Assembly: GCA_936435175.1 (NCBI GenBank) | Contig: OW386542.1 | Coordinates: 22,218,001-22,282,000, forward strand | Direction: 5' to 3' | DNA: 64,000 nucleotides | DNA from: Glyphotaelius pellucidus | Taxonomy: Eukaryota > Arthropoda > Insecta > Trichoptera > Limnephilidae | In this document: positions 22,635 to 33,783 of the stretch, one piece after another | Layout of the letters: the number at the start of each line of letters is the position of its first letter | Position numbering within the stretch: position 1 is the stretch's first letter | Made by a program: the position numbers and the translations under genes | The notes under the pieces: generated by a model | What the model was told of the DNA's origin: nothing | Databases searched by the model: none | Seen by the model: the letters and a program-made list of their open reading frames with translations, nothing else

Positions 22635-24490
22635 AGGGGCCTCAGGCACCTGTTGCTGTCTTGCGTGACTTTTCAGTGAGCTGGAGTGCTAAGCTTGAAA
22701 AATACCACCTTATTGTTGTTGAAGCTGAAAAAATCATACAGCATCCCCATAGATGACGCAGGCTCTGAGGGAAATTATTTTCTTCAAGACTTCCCGTACA
22801 TGTGATGCAATACTTATAGAGGGGAGGGGTGGAGGTAAGGTTTTAAAACTCGTTTTTAAAACCTTACCCCTACTTTTTGTTGTAAATGTACAACATGTCG
22901 AGAGTATTGTGTTAAAATTTCAAGCAAATCGGAGCAAAACTAACGAAGATACAGCTTTCAAGCAAACGGCCCTCTTGCTGGATTCAAATATATTTCGAGT
23001 ATAAAAAAACTTTAAATCGATTTTCTCGCAAACAAATTTTTGAAATTCATGAACATCATAACTCAAAATCTACTTGACCGTCCTTTTGAAATTTTGTGCA
23101 CTATTTCTACACTTAAATCAACAGGTAGTGACGAAGAGTTGTTTTTTTTAGCATTTTTTTCATTTTATAATAACAAATTCACCGAAAATTTTAGCAAAAA
23201 TCGCATTTTTGACTTCATCATGCTGCAAAAAAAAAAAATCGAAAAAAAACGCTTTGTCACTACCTAGAAAAACATACCACCTTTTAAACGCATTTCGACT
23301 TTTTTGTTTCAGATGATCCGTTAATACTCGTAAATTATGATGTTCATGTTTACAAGTTATGACGCATAACAATTTTTTTTCGAGGCGCCTCCGGAGATTC
23401 GTTCTCACGGACGTATTTATTGATATTTTTAATTAAATCTTTTTTCGAAGATACTTCAGATGTCATACTATAACGTGTATATGAAATAAATAAACCAACA
23501 TTATTAATTTCTCCAAAAAAATCATGAAAATATCCCCTTTTTTCGCCTTTAAAATCTTACCCCCCCCTAATGAATATTAAAAATCTGATTTTTATTTTTC
23601 CTGGGTGCGGGGCCCCCAGAGACGCAAAATCCGCAGTTTTTGCTATTTCTACTAATAAGGCTAATCCGGCGCTGATAAACGCTTTAATGAGAAATTGTAG
23701 AAAGTACGTATAACTCAACTTGGAAATAGTTTAGTGGCTAATTGGTTGCGCCTACACTTCACACTGACAAAACTACTTATTGACCAAGCGAAGTCCTATT
23801 TTGACTCGTCCACTTTGTTTCCATTTCGTCAATCCTGTCAGGAATGGTAACCGCGTTTGATAAAACTATTAGACCGCCAGAGAGCACGAGCTTTGCGACT
23901 ATTGTGAGTTGTCAAGTCGGGGTAATCAATATTACGCGAAGTCTGAACTTCTAGTAAATTATAGGCCGTGGGCTGTAACCTCGGTATCCTGCGCGTAATA
24001 TACAGCTCTGGTTCACGGTCAAGTGTAATAGCGAAGAATCGTTTGTGAACGAGTCGTACAATTGAGCTAGCTGTTTTTGATGTGCTGTATTCGTACGACT
24101 CCCGCTAAACCGTACCACCCCTCAATTGAAAGGTTTTCCTTTTTATAATTTTTTTAAAGAATAATTCAATTATTAACCTCAATACGACTATAAATAACCA
24201 GTGTTCATTCAATAAAAAAATTGTTCCACTATAAGAAGCTTCATCCTCTGAAACTTTAACCTACAAATAAAGCTATAAGGCGTTGTACACACAAACTCAA
24301 TAATAAATAATTGCTACATGAAAGGTAATTACAATAACTCGGGTTCACGAACCTTTAAACCACTTAAGAAAGAATGTTTATTTAATTGATTTTTAAAGAA
24401 AATAAATATATAACATATTCGACAGTATTCTCTTTCATTACTTTATTTTTATGAAGCCTAAAGATCTTTGAACTAATTATTTGTTTTTAT
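22635..24490. other. Gene-free repeat-derived stretch
   Basis: Contains a fragment of the family with text GAGGGAAATTATTTTC (22740-22810), a GTAGTGACGAAG/CTTTGTCACTAC imperfect inverted repeat at about 23120-23270, and otherwise AT-rich DNA. Short frames at 22753-23408 fall inside these repeats. Confidence 0.4.
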
Positions 24491-24497
24491 AAAATCA

Positions 24498-24720
24498 CTA
24501 GCGAGTTCCCGGTATGCGTTGCTATGACACTTAATAAATAAATTGTTTCTCTCTGCGTCTTCTTTCTTATTCGTCCTGTTCCCTTTCCGCATCCCCTTCC
24601 TCTCCCGCGTCCCCTTCCCCTCACGCGTTCCCAATCCTCTCCCACTCATCCCCCGTCTCGCGAAGCCCCTTCCCGAGTTCCCCTCCCCCCCCTCGTATTC
24701 GGTACAATTTTAAATTTCCA
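24498..24720 (-). mobile_element. Helitron-like 3' terminus
   Basis: Read on the minus strand, the sequence CAACGCATACCGGGAACTC is followed by GCTAGTGATT, like Helitron ends (GCCGGGT...CTAGT). A C/T-rich degenerate run (24555-24700) follows. A related partial copy is at 52047-52130. Confidence 0.4.
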
Positions 24721-25614
24721 ATATTTATAAACCTCCATGTACTCCATGAAAACCAAGTGCTGAACTAATTCACAATACTCGCACAACTCTACACAGCATA
24801 CTCAAAGATGACATAGGCCTTGAGGGGAATTATTTTCCTCAGGGCCTCCTGTGTGAAGTTAATGTAAAATTTAAAAAAAACCGTGAGGCTTGAAAAATCC
24901 AGTTTTAAATTTAATCCAGCGTAACCTCACCTCAGTTGGACATTTTTTTGCAAAAATGACCTTTGAATGCAAAACCATTTCTTTTGCTTATTTCTATAAT
25001 CAAAATAATTTTCGGAACCATAATATGTGTAATATTTTCGTAGACAAGTACTTGCATGAAGAAATTCTAAAATCAAGTTCCATTTATTTTATAAGGTTCT
25101 AACATTACTTACACTCTCTGTTTTGTTTGTATCTAACAGTTGATCGTTGTTACCAGGCGCAATGTAGTTTGAAAAGGTTGGATAAGGTTCTAACTTCGCC
25201 TTACTATGTTTTGAGGTTTCAAAGTTTGCAAAGATAATTTCCGCAAACTATTAAACTTTTTTTTTTATTTTGAGATTCAATCCTGGGTAAAGTATTTTAG
25301 TTTATTTTAATGGAAAATGTGTAAATACGACCAGTTCCTAGCTTGGAATTGCAATAGGGAAACATAATTAGATCCTTACGCAATGAATTATTATGCCCTA
25401 GCTAATTGCACATGGTTCCATCTGCGTGTTTGGATGTGTTTAAAATGATAAAAAAACTTCCTATTTAAATATTTCCTCTAAAACACGTTCAATTTAAATA
25501 CTTTACACATAATTCAACCCCTAATTCAGAAATTGGTAAATAGATAATGAGAAATCTCAAAATTCGTTTTTTTAAGAAATTTTTATATCTTAGAAAATAA
25601 TCTATTATTATTTA

Positions 25615-25790
25615 ATTTATAAAAACAATTTATTTTTAAAAAAGTTCTGCTATGTAATTATTATTACGCGTGACAGCTCTTTCGCCTTCTGAAGGTGGCG
25701 TTGCTATGCATAATAATAATTAAGTACAGAGCAGAACTTGTTTACAAATAAATCGTTTTTATAAATTAAATAATAATATTATCGAAAAAG
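25615..25790. repeat. Copy of the AGCAGAACTT repeat family
   Basis: AAGTTCTGC at the left and GCAGAACTTGTTTACAAATA at the right, then a TTTTTATAAATTAAATAATA tail. It is an incomplete hairpin related to 48030-48267. Confidence 0.5.
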
Positions 25791-25832
25791 TCGAAAAATT
25801 ACATCAATCAATAAAAATTATAATGGAGTTCT

Positions 25833-26340
25833 AAAAAGTAGACAAAAAGTGGGGAGGCTAAGAAGCACTTTTTTATCACTGTGAAGGATGATTTTTTTTT
25901 CCATAAAATTTCTTCTTCCATAAAATTTCTTCTTCCATTCTTTTTCTAAAAAAATTGTCTTATTGGTATTTGTGTTTTCTTTTTCGGAGTTACTAGATGA
26001 CGCTTTATTTTGTATTTTCTTTTGCGTGTTCATTTTGGAGTGGTTTAAAGATTGAATATTGATTTCACAAAATATTTTTTTTTTGGGATTTCGTGGGATT
26101 CGATTCTTGGTCAGCTGAGTCTGCAGAGGTTCGTCAGGCGCTTTATACCACCACACTTAAGTAGGACTATGGATTTATCGTATTATATTGAAACTGAGTA
26201 CTCGTGAAAAAAATACATATCTCATTCTCTCGCAGGCCAACCTCTATACTTAGATGTATCTGTCTCTTTTTAGTGTCGCTCGTTTCCTTTTCATCGAGTT
26301 TCAAATCAGAACAGTGCTAAAGAAGTTTTCACTTTAATAA
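25833..26340 (-). repeat. MITE-A1 copy interrupted by a SINE
   Basis: The family text AGTGGGGAGGCTA is cut at about 25873. It resumes near 26222 with CTCATTCTCTCGCAGGC and runs to GCTAAAGAAGTTTTCACTTT. Confidence 0.6.
25873..26220 (-). repeat. tRNA-derived SINE inserted in a MITE
   Basis: On the minus strand an A-box-like TGGTGGTATAAAGCGCC and a B-box-like AAGAATCGAATCCC are correctly spaced, followed by an A/G-rich body. A 112-codon open frame here is only the SINE body. Confidence 0.55.
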
Positions 26341-27047
26341 ATAATTTTAAGCATTAGTGTTCCGCGGGGCACTATTTAAAATCCACCGCAAGGCCAATGA
26401 AAGGTTAACAATATTTTTGTCTGACGAAACAAACTAAGTATTGTTGAACTTGGAATGTTGAAAGCACAATGAAAAGAGTTATTCGTTATAATTGAAAAAA
26501 CGATCATGAACAACTTTAATTTTATTTTAAACATAATTTTTAACGTAAGTACATGGATTGCGAAACGTAATTAAAAAAAAAGAAAACAGTTGAGTATATC
26601 AATATAACAATTTAAAAAGGAAGATACTTAGATTTTCTTAAAACTAGGAATAATAATTATAGTTACAAACATATTATTTAACTGATACAGTTAAAAAAAC
26701 ATTGCCCAGACATAATCTAAATAATAAATTAACATGGTTTAAAATTACCTGAATTGTTCAAAATCAAATCCAAAACCATTTTGAAAGTTTTTTCGTTTTA
26801 AAAATAGTGCTGATAAAAAAGTTATAATATAAACTTTCATTTTATCATTTTATCATTTTTTTCTTGAATCACAAGTTTGTAATAGTCACAAGATATAATA
26901 AATACTTACATTATTACATTACAATATAAAATATATTGAGTTATAATATTATGATCGAGATCATTATGAGCGCTTTTTCAACCTTTTTTATGTATGTACA
27001 ATTTATAGGTATATCGCACAGAATGCATTTTAAACTAAAGACGTACA

Positions 27048-27265
27048 TACAGGGTGCTGGGACGTAATTGATTTACTTTAAAAAGTGATTCCTGACATTA
27101 TTTGGAGTAAAAGATGTAAATAAGTTTTGGGTCTCCGATGACATTTTAGATGTTTTTTTTTTAAATTGCTCGGCTGATTGACCAGTGATGACATATGAAA
27201 GATTTTTGTTTTGTTTGCTTTTGATTGGTTAAAGTAATTCAATTGCGTCCCTTAACATCCTGTAT
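27048..27265. repeat. MITE-like inverted repeat
   Basis: ACAGGGTGCTGGGACGTAAT at the left; TTGCGTCCCTTAACATCCTG, its imperfect complement, at the right. No coding content. Confidence 0.55.
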
Positions 27266-27763
27266 ACCCTGTACCGAATCGCCATATTATTATACTATTT
27301 GCATTTGCCAGGAAACTGTCAAAGCGAGGGTGTTGGAATAATATCGAATAATGGAACAATAAACAAATATAATTTCAATGAACAAAACCAACTGCCAACG
27401 AATGAAGATGATTTAAAAAAAATCTTTCGTATGTATTTAGTCGTGAGTAGATACGCAAAAATGTACATCATATAATTATGCACGATCCCTTCAGTAGGAA
27501 CCCACTATAATAGCACAGGTAATTATTTTTCTTGTACCTACATTGGGAATTGATAATACCTATCTCTAGCTCTAGTGACATAATCAATATATATTATAAA
27601 AGAAAGTGTACTACGATGTGCGTACCGATAAAATTCAGAAACGAGTCCCGGTACGATCGTGAGTTATATGGTGTGGTAGCCCTCTATCCCCCATTCATGA
27701 AAAAGATTCCAGTTTTTTCCTGAAACGCGTGCTTTTGAAGATATAATAGCTGGAAGTTTCGCC

Positions 27764-27936
27764 TTCTAGAAATTTCTAAAATATTCTAGAACATTCGAGA
27801 GCATTTCAAAATATCTCGGAACATTCTGGAATGTTCGGGACTAGTCTGGAACGTTCGGGAACATCACGGAACATCCCAGATCATTATGGAAGATTCCAGA
27901 ACACTCCAGAGTGTTGTAAAATGTTCGTGGACTTTT
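27764..27936. repeat. 10-bp tandem array of GAAnnTTCnn units (heat-shock-element-like)
   Basis: About 17 decamers in strict register. GAA triplets lie at 27769, 27789, 27819, 27829, 27849, 27859, 27869, 27889 and 27899. TTC triplets lie at 27764, 27774, 27784, 27794, 27824, 27834, 27854 and 27894. Bases 27819-27836 are a perfect four-unit HSE. The array may sit inside a Helitron-like element ending near 28035 (GAGCGTAGCCGGGTA). Confidence 0.75.
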
Positions 27937-28179
27937 CGAAGACTTTTTGTACGGGTGGGTCTATCCATTGGTAGGGGGATATAAAGGAAAATCTCATATT
28001 AACTCCCTGAGCGTAGCCGGGTATATGATAGTTACATGATATTACCATTTTTCAATATTGGGGGGAAGCACGAATTAACTCTTTAAGGCACGACATTTTA
28101 ATTTACCCCGATAAAATGTTATCTTTCTAATGTAGCCAATAGATCAACAATTTCTCAAAACGCCATAAAAAAACAACAA

Positions 28180-28395
28180 GAGTGTGCAATTCATTTGCGG
28201 TAGAAGTAAAACCTTCAGAAAACTAACGTAGACAAGAATGGGGAGGCTGTGAAGCACCGCACAAAGAGGAGACAGATTATTCTATCTCATTCTCTCGCAA
28301 GCTATAGCATATAGATGTATAGTCTCTTTTTAATGTCGCTGTTTTTCATCGAGATTCATCGAGTTTCAAATAACAACGGTGCCAAAGAAAACTTG
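28180..28395 (-). repeat. MITE-A1 copy downstream of klu
   Basis: From GAGTGTGCAATTCATTTGCG to AACGGTGCCAAAGAAAACTT. Confidence 0.65.
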
Positions 28396-28803
28396 AAAAA
28401 AGAAAACTTCAAAAACATTTTTCATGCAGATAGATGCTTCTTGAAAAAATGAGGAATGAATTTTTAATTTAAGCAAAATACTAAAATATAATGAAATGAA
28501 GTACGAGGATCATAATTATTTTTGGAATTTTGAATAGTTTTTTAATTTAAAATTTCTATATAACATTGTGATGGATATGTCAAAAATTGGAATACTATAA
28601 AAATATAAAAGAGAACAATCAATATTTATCCCCAATAAGTTTACTTAGACAGTTTGCTCTAAACTAAAGAGTTCCTAAGAGATACTAAAAAAAGATAATT
28701 ATTTGTAAAACTTAACACTCAAAATTATTTTTATCAAGGCTTAAATTACATTGCGTAATAATAATTTATGGAAAACTTATGAATTCCAGGAATTTCATAT
28801 AAT

Positions 28804-28809
28804 TTTATT
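28804..28809 (-). promoter_or_regulatory. klu: Candidate klu polyadenylation signal
   Basis: AATAAA on the minus strand, about 345 bases past the stop codon. The sequence between is AT-rich with no repeat that I recognise and would suit a 3' UTR. Confidence 0.35.
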
Positions 28810-29151
28810 TGGCATACTAAATATTAAACAATCAAGTTTAGGACACCTTACATATACACATATGTACTATGTAATTGATAGGTACTAAGTACGCATTTGA
28901 GTTTATATGCCACTAAATGGCTCACCGCTCTTCTGGTCGCGAGATTCCGCTATTAACAACTAACGTCTTGACTTCATTATTCGAAGCCCTTTCACAGTGT
29001 TCATTTAAAAATAGGTATGTATTTAACAGCCTGTTTATCGATGGACAAGAATCGTCTTCAGGTTGTAATAATATCTAATACAGAAATAGTCCGCCGTTGA
29101 GTATATTTATCACATTAAAACATTTAGGTTAGGTTAGCATAATGAAGTTGA

Positions 29152-30531
29152 CTATGGCATGAGGGCCATGGTGGAGGAGTTAGAATCCTCGGAGTCAGAG
29201 TGAGAGTGGTCGGAGCGGGAGTGAGCGCGCAGGCTGCGGTGTGTGCGCATGTGGCGCGTGATCATGTCCCGGCGACACGCGGCGTAGGGGCACTGCGGAC
29301 ACTTGTAGGGTTTCTCCCCGGTGTGCGTGCGGCGGTGGGTCGCGAGGTGGTCGGAGCGGGAGAAGATCTGGCCGCAGGTCACGCAGCGATAAGGCTTCTG
29401 CCCCGTGTGCAGGCGCAAGTGGCGCGTCAGCATGTCGGAGCGGGAGAATCCCCGGTTGCACTTGTGGCATATGTGGCTGCGGCTGGGCGAGCGGCCGCGG
29501 TGGCGCGAGGCCACGTGCTTTGCCAGGCGGTCCCGCTGGCTGAAGAGCTGGCCGCACACGGGGCACGCCCACGCGGTGTCTGAACCCAGCGGCATTTGTT
29601 CCACCACGGGCGATACCTGCAGGTTGTAGCGCGCCGCCACACTCTCCCGGGTTGTTGGTGAGGCCACATCTCCACATACAACCGGGTAGGAGGCTTCTGA
29701 TCCTTTCGGCAGAGTGGATCTTGACAAACGCCCCTTATTTCCAATGGATTGCTTCGGTTCTGATTTCACCTTCTTGCCTTTAGTTACACTTACACAACAT
29801 CCCTTAACTGATAAGTCCAGCGGTGCGTTTTGATATTCCTGACCGTCAAGTGGTTCCAATTTGACCTTCTTTACCTTTTTTGGCCTTGGATTTTCCATCT
29901 CGTGACGTCCTTCACTAGTCATTTCCTCTTTGAATTTATGCTCGCTGTTAGAAGTTAGTTGTTCATTTATTCGATTTGGGTTAGTATTTTGACAGTTGTA
30001 GCCGGAGTCGTGAGGTTCTTCGGCTGATATAGACGGACTGGATACATTAAAGTACGGAGTGGTTCCATATGACCCGGAAGTCGCCGTGTGTGAGACTAAG
30101 GGAGAACGATTTTCTTTAAAAGTCACTTGCGGACCGGTGGAAGCCGACTGAGCGAAAGTAAAAAAAGATGGGGGCACATTGCTGGGAAGTCCGTACATGA
30201 AATATGATTGAAAGAAAGCTTTTCCTGATTCCGGTAGGATAGACATGACGTCTGGCACAGTGGAACCTACTTGCGGCGTGGAGCGGCACATGCTGGCCAC
30301 CGCTTGCGCAGATTGCGGAATGAAGGGGTACGCCTGAGGAACTGTCGAAGCTAGCTGGGGAGTCATCTGAAGGGGTGTAGGACTGCTCTGGCCCCCACTC
30401 ACATTGTTATTTTCCCTGTCCGCCAAGTGTGTTCCGTTCCCCAAAACAGCCAATTTGTCCACTACTCGGCTTAACCTTATCCTTTTTTTAGTGAAGCATA
30501 CTGTTCCTGGGGAAGCATCTTCATTAGCCAT
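29152..30531 (-). CDS. klu: Klumpfuss-like C2H2 zinc-finger transcription factor (EGR/WT1 type), 459 aa
   Basis: One uninterrupted exon encodes 459 residues. The first 320 are low complexity (Ser/Pro/Gln). A basic NLS-like stretch, PRPKKVKKVK, begins at 215. Two SUMO consensus sites, VKLE (223-226) and VKSE (255-258), flank PLDLS (237-241), the CtBP co-repressor motif. Four C2H2 fingers start at C323, C355, C383 and C411; finger 1 is CX2CX12HX4H. Fingers 2-4 are joined by TGQKP and TGEKP linkers, with helix bases RSDMLTR, RSDHLAT and RRDMITR. The block ending CPQCPYAACRRDMITRH is, as I remember it, characteristic of Drosophila Klumpfuss, a repressor in neuroblast and sense-organ development. 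Its function is likely GC-rich DNA binding and repression in the nucleus. The protein is shorter than fly Klu (about 750 aa). A paralogue cannot be excluded. Confidence 0.85.
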   Translation of the reverse strand: MANEDASPGTVCFTKKRIRLSRVVDKLAVLGNGTHLADRENNNVSGGQSSPTPLQMTPQLASTVPQAYPFIPQSAQAVASMCRSTPQVGSTVPDVMSILPESGKAFFQSYFMYGLPSNVPPSFFTFAQSASTGPQVTFKENRSPLVSHTATSGSYGTTPYFNVSSPSISAEEPHDSGYNCQNTNPNRINEQLTSNSEHKFKEEMTSEGRHEMENPRPKKVKKVKLEPLDGQEYQNAPLDLSVKGCCVSVTKGKKVKSEPKQSIGNKGRLSRSTLPKGSEASYPVVCGDVASPTTRESVAARYNLQVSPVVEQMPLGSDTAWACPVCGQLFSQRDRLAKHVASRHRGRSPSRSHICHKCNRGFSRSDMLTRHLRLHTGQKPYRCVTCGQIFSRSDHLATHRRTHTGEKPYKCPQCPYAACRRDMITRHMRTHRSLRAHSRSDHSHSDSEDSNSSTMALMP

Positions 30532-30581
30532 TGTTTTGCTGTCCCAATGTAATCGTCCAATACTGCCTCCTCACTGTGGAT
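30532..30581 (-). other. klu: klu 5' UTR part of the coding exon, with upstream 3' splice site
   Basis: Reading on the minus strand, TTTGTCCACAG ends at 30582, 50 bases before the ATG. This good acceptor means the coding exon is not the first exon and that a 5' UTR intron runs to the right. Confidence 0.6.
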
Positions 30582-30930
30582 CTGTGGACAAATAACAAAT
30601 TAGTTTCATGTTTTTTTTTGCGGGAACAATATTAATAGAAAACAAAGTTTCGTGGAGCACAATGTGCACGACCATCTGAGTTACATGGATCACTACAACA
30701 AGAAACAGTAGCATCGTAAACTTTTCATGGAAAAGTTTACTATGTTTTCGTAGTTAATAACAATGTGAAGAAACGCTTACAAATATTTAGGTGCAGATAA
30801 TTTTCAAATTTCATCAGCAATAGTTTGAAGTAGCAATGCTAATTTTATTATCTTCTAACAATGTTATGCAAAAAATCATCGAGACGTCGCGTAACATCGG
30901 TTTTTGGGTGACCGGACAACGCAGAATGAA

Positions 30931-31074
30931 ATCAACTCAGAACCTCGTTTGAAAAGTCATTAAAAGTGATATAAAAAAAAGTTTAAATAAATTACCTTAG
31001 ATATGGGCTATTTTTAAATTATTTTTTTGTAGCTTTTAATGACTTTTCTAAGAGGTGTTGAGTTGAGTTGATTC
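30931..31074. repeat. Short inverted repeat upstream of klu
   Basis: TCAACTCAGAACCTCG and GAAAAGTCATTAAAAG recur as complements about 100 bases later. It lies in the presumed klu 5' intron. Confidence 0.5.
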
Positions 31075-31289
31075 TGAGTTGGCATGGAATCGGTTTTTGT
31101 TAGTGCTGTTGTTTTACAAATAAAGCAGAAAGATTTAAGATTATTATTTAAAAATACAAATAAAACACGATAATTACGCAAATGTAAATGATGCATAGGA
31201 TGTGCAAAATGAGATGTGTAAAATTGACATGACATGATTAATGTCTGTAAATAAAAACAAATGACATTAATAATCAAGTTCGTTGTTCA

Positions 31290-33057
31290 AATGATTATGC
31301 AAAAGACATGTAGCAGGTAACTCGCTTAGACACGTAAAACAATAATCACAAAAAATTAATAAAACATGGTTACAAAAAAGACATAATATAAAATTACTGC
31401 ATTAAAAAGTTTTTTTATTTAAAACTTTTTAAACGGATAAACTAAAACGCATTTGCTTTTTCCGTTCAAAAAAGTTCCAGAAAAAAAACTTTTCAGTGGG
31501 ATGGTAAAACATTAAATTTGCAAGAAAAATGAAAAAAATGCAAAAATCGCATAACATAAAAGTCGGTACACATTCCTGCAAAGTTGTACCTGGGTATTGT
31601 CGGAAAGCTTTACGAAATGTCGTGTATAATTACCGATATTTGAAGCACGACTAGACGTCTTCTCTTGAGTGCTGGTTTGGGGATGGACAATTATTTTTCT
31701 GTAACAAAACAAAACATTTTTAAAAATTTTGTTCGCTTCTGTAAACTTTACAAGTACCAACATGTAACTTGAAAATGAGAATTTATTTCTTTTATTTGTT
31801 TAGATCTGTTTCTCAAATCAAAATATAGTGTTGCTTGTAATCTTCATAGAACTGCTAGTATGATCTTAGCTTGATATGAACATAAATTGTGTATGAATGT
31901 ACCTATAACCTTGAAGGTCATTATGTCATTAAAACATCGCTTCGCACAATTTTTTTTAAATTTTTGCTTAAAACGAAGAGTGCCTTTATAAATATGGGAT
32001 TTAAAAGAAATTGACAGTTACTTGATAAATTACATGTAGAGGAAAATTAAGAATTACTACACATTTTGCAGTATATTTATTTTCATTGTGAAAAATTGTC
32101 GGATTTCCTTAACATGTAATTTCATCCTAACACTATTTTACTCTATCCTATGTATCTTTGATATTAAATATGGAATTATTTTAATTGACTTTATTTACAA
32201 CAGCCATTTAAATTTATTTTATAAAACAACCTAATATATTATTATTTTAAATGACCAAGCAAGTCATGAAAATTAAGATATTTTATTTATTTATTTATAC
32301 AATACATGTTACATAATTGTGATATTTACATAAAGTATAAATATATTACTATTATAGTTAAATCGTTAAATTTAAGGTTTAAATCGTTGATCTTGATATT
32401 TTACAAGTGATGATCTTTTGGAAGACGTAAATCTAGTTGTAAATAGCAACAAAAAACAAGGAAGATTTCTGTGGGTTGTTTGCAAAATTTCAAATTTACT
32501 TATTTGTTTTGCTGTACGATTTTGATCCCATCTCCATGGTGTTTTGTAATTTTTGTAGCACTATCAATGGTAATTTAATTGCAAAATTGTTTTTACTTAC
32601 CTACACAAAAACTTTTAACTAGATATAGTATTCCATTAAATTATTTCATTTTTAACTGAGTACCTGGTACCTATATAATTTGCCCTTCATAGAGTCAATT
32701 TTTTTCTGAGCTTCGATTCGAAAAAGAATATAATTAATATTTAATGATTCTATGTAAATACGGGTATATATCTGTACCTACACTTATCTAGATATGTTTA
32801 TGACTATTTTGAAAATAAGTTCAGGGCTGTCACCCGACGACCTGTTGCTTTTGAAGAACGCTCACACGAATAATGTGCTTCGTGCTGAGCACCTTGTTTA
32901 CAATGTAAAAAAAGCGCGCATTAACGATCTTGAGATTTCCCCATACGGCTGCAAGACCTACCTGTGCCGTCTGACCACTGTGCCTTGAAGCTAACTGTGT
33001 GTGGAGTACAGACCGAATGATGTCCATTAGGATTAGGACTTGGGACGCGGGACTTAC
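31290..33057. other. AT-rich presumed klu first intron
   Basis: No repeat, splice-flanked open frame or structured RNA was recognised apart from A/T-rich runs. Short frames such as 31512-31763 (minus) are not supported. Confidence 0.45.
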
Positions 33058-33260
33058 AGATCCATCCCGCGCGGAGCACGTGACGGGGCCTGCTGGGGCC
33101 CTCCAGCACCTCGCACTGCACTAACACGGACTGGATGGTACAGGCATGGCACAGGCACGGTTCAGGCACGGCACAAGAACAGGCACGGAACAGGGACGGC
33201 ACAGGGACGGCGGCACCCACCCACGCCGAGATCCGGCTACGACTGCCGCCTGACCGGATA
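33058..33260 (-). other. klu: Candidate untranslated first exon of klu (promoter-proximal)
   Basis: A GC-rich island in AT-rich surroundings. On the minus strand it ends GGATCT followed by GTAAGT at 33057-33052, a strong donor that could splice to the acceptor at 30582. A TATTATA sequence lies at 33293-33287. The exon includes a degenerate repeat of about 10 bp (GGCACAGGCACG-like, 33135-33215) and a GCGTGGGTGGG site. The right boundary is a guess. No open frame inside looks conserved. Confidence 0.4.
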
Positions 33261-33783
33261 GCTGTCCGGCCGTACACCTGCCGGCGTATAATACTTGTGC
33301 TCACAAAAAATTAACTGTTCACCAAAGTTCGACCAGTTTGTATCGTGGGAGTGTGTGCCGCGGCTACTCCCGCATACATGCAACCCTGGGGTGACCACGG
33401 CTCTCCGGCACTCGGCACTCCGGTAATCCTAAGAAACCTCCGCTTTTCAAACTGACGTTTTCGTTCTAGGTTCAACAATACAAAAAATGCTCTATTGTAA
33501 TGGAATAAAAATAATTTGTCTTAAATATTACTAACTTAATATACCTTATATTTTCGGAATGAATCTTCGAACAACGAGTCGTTATAAAAAATATAATTAA
33601 TCTTTCCTACAATTTTTAAACAATAAATAGACAGCTCAGATTAAAAAAATAAAACATTGAAATAAATTTATTATTATGTCATTTTATCACTATCATCGCA
33701 TTTAAAATAATAGTCGAAAAATAAGAATATTTGTTCTCAATAAACTAAGAAAAACATGTTTTTAGGTTTTCACGGCCAAAAAG

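Noticed and set aside
25818..26156. 112-codon minus-strand frame
   Set aside because: It is the low-complexity body of a tRNA-derived SINE inserted in a MITE.
29195..29744. Long open frames overlapping the klu zinc fingers on both strands (105-160 codons)
   Set aside because: They are off-frame shadows of GC-rich zinc-finger codons; the klu frame has clear domain structure and these have none.
32921..33304. 127-codon minus-strand frame and a 73-codon plus-strand frame in the GC-rich island
   Set aside because: GC content and the 10-bp repeat produce stop-free frames on both strands; no protein motif is present.
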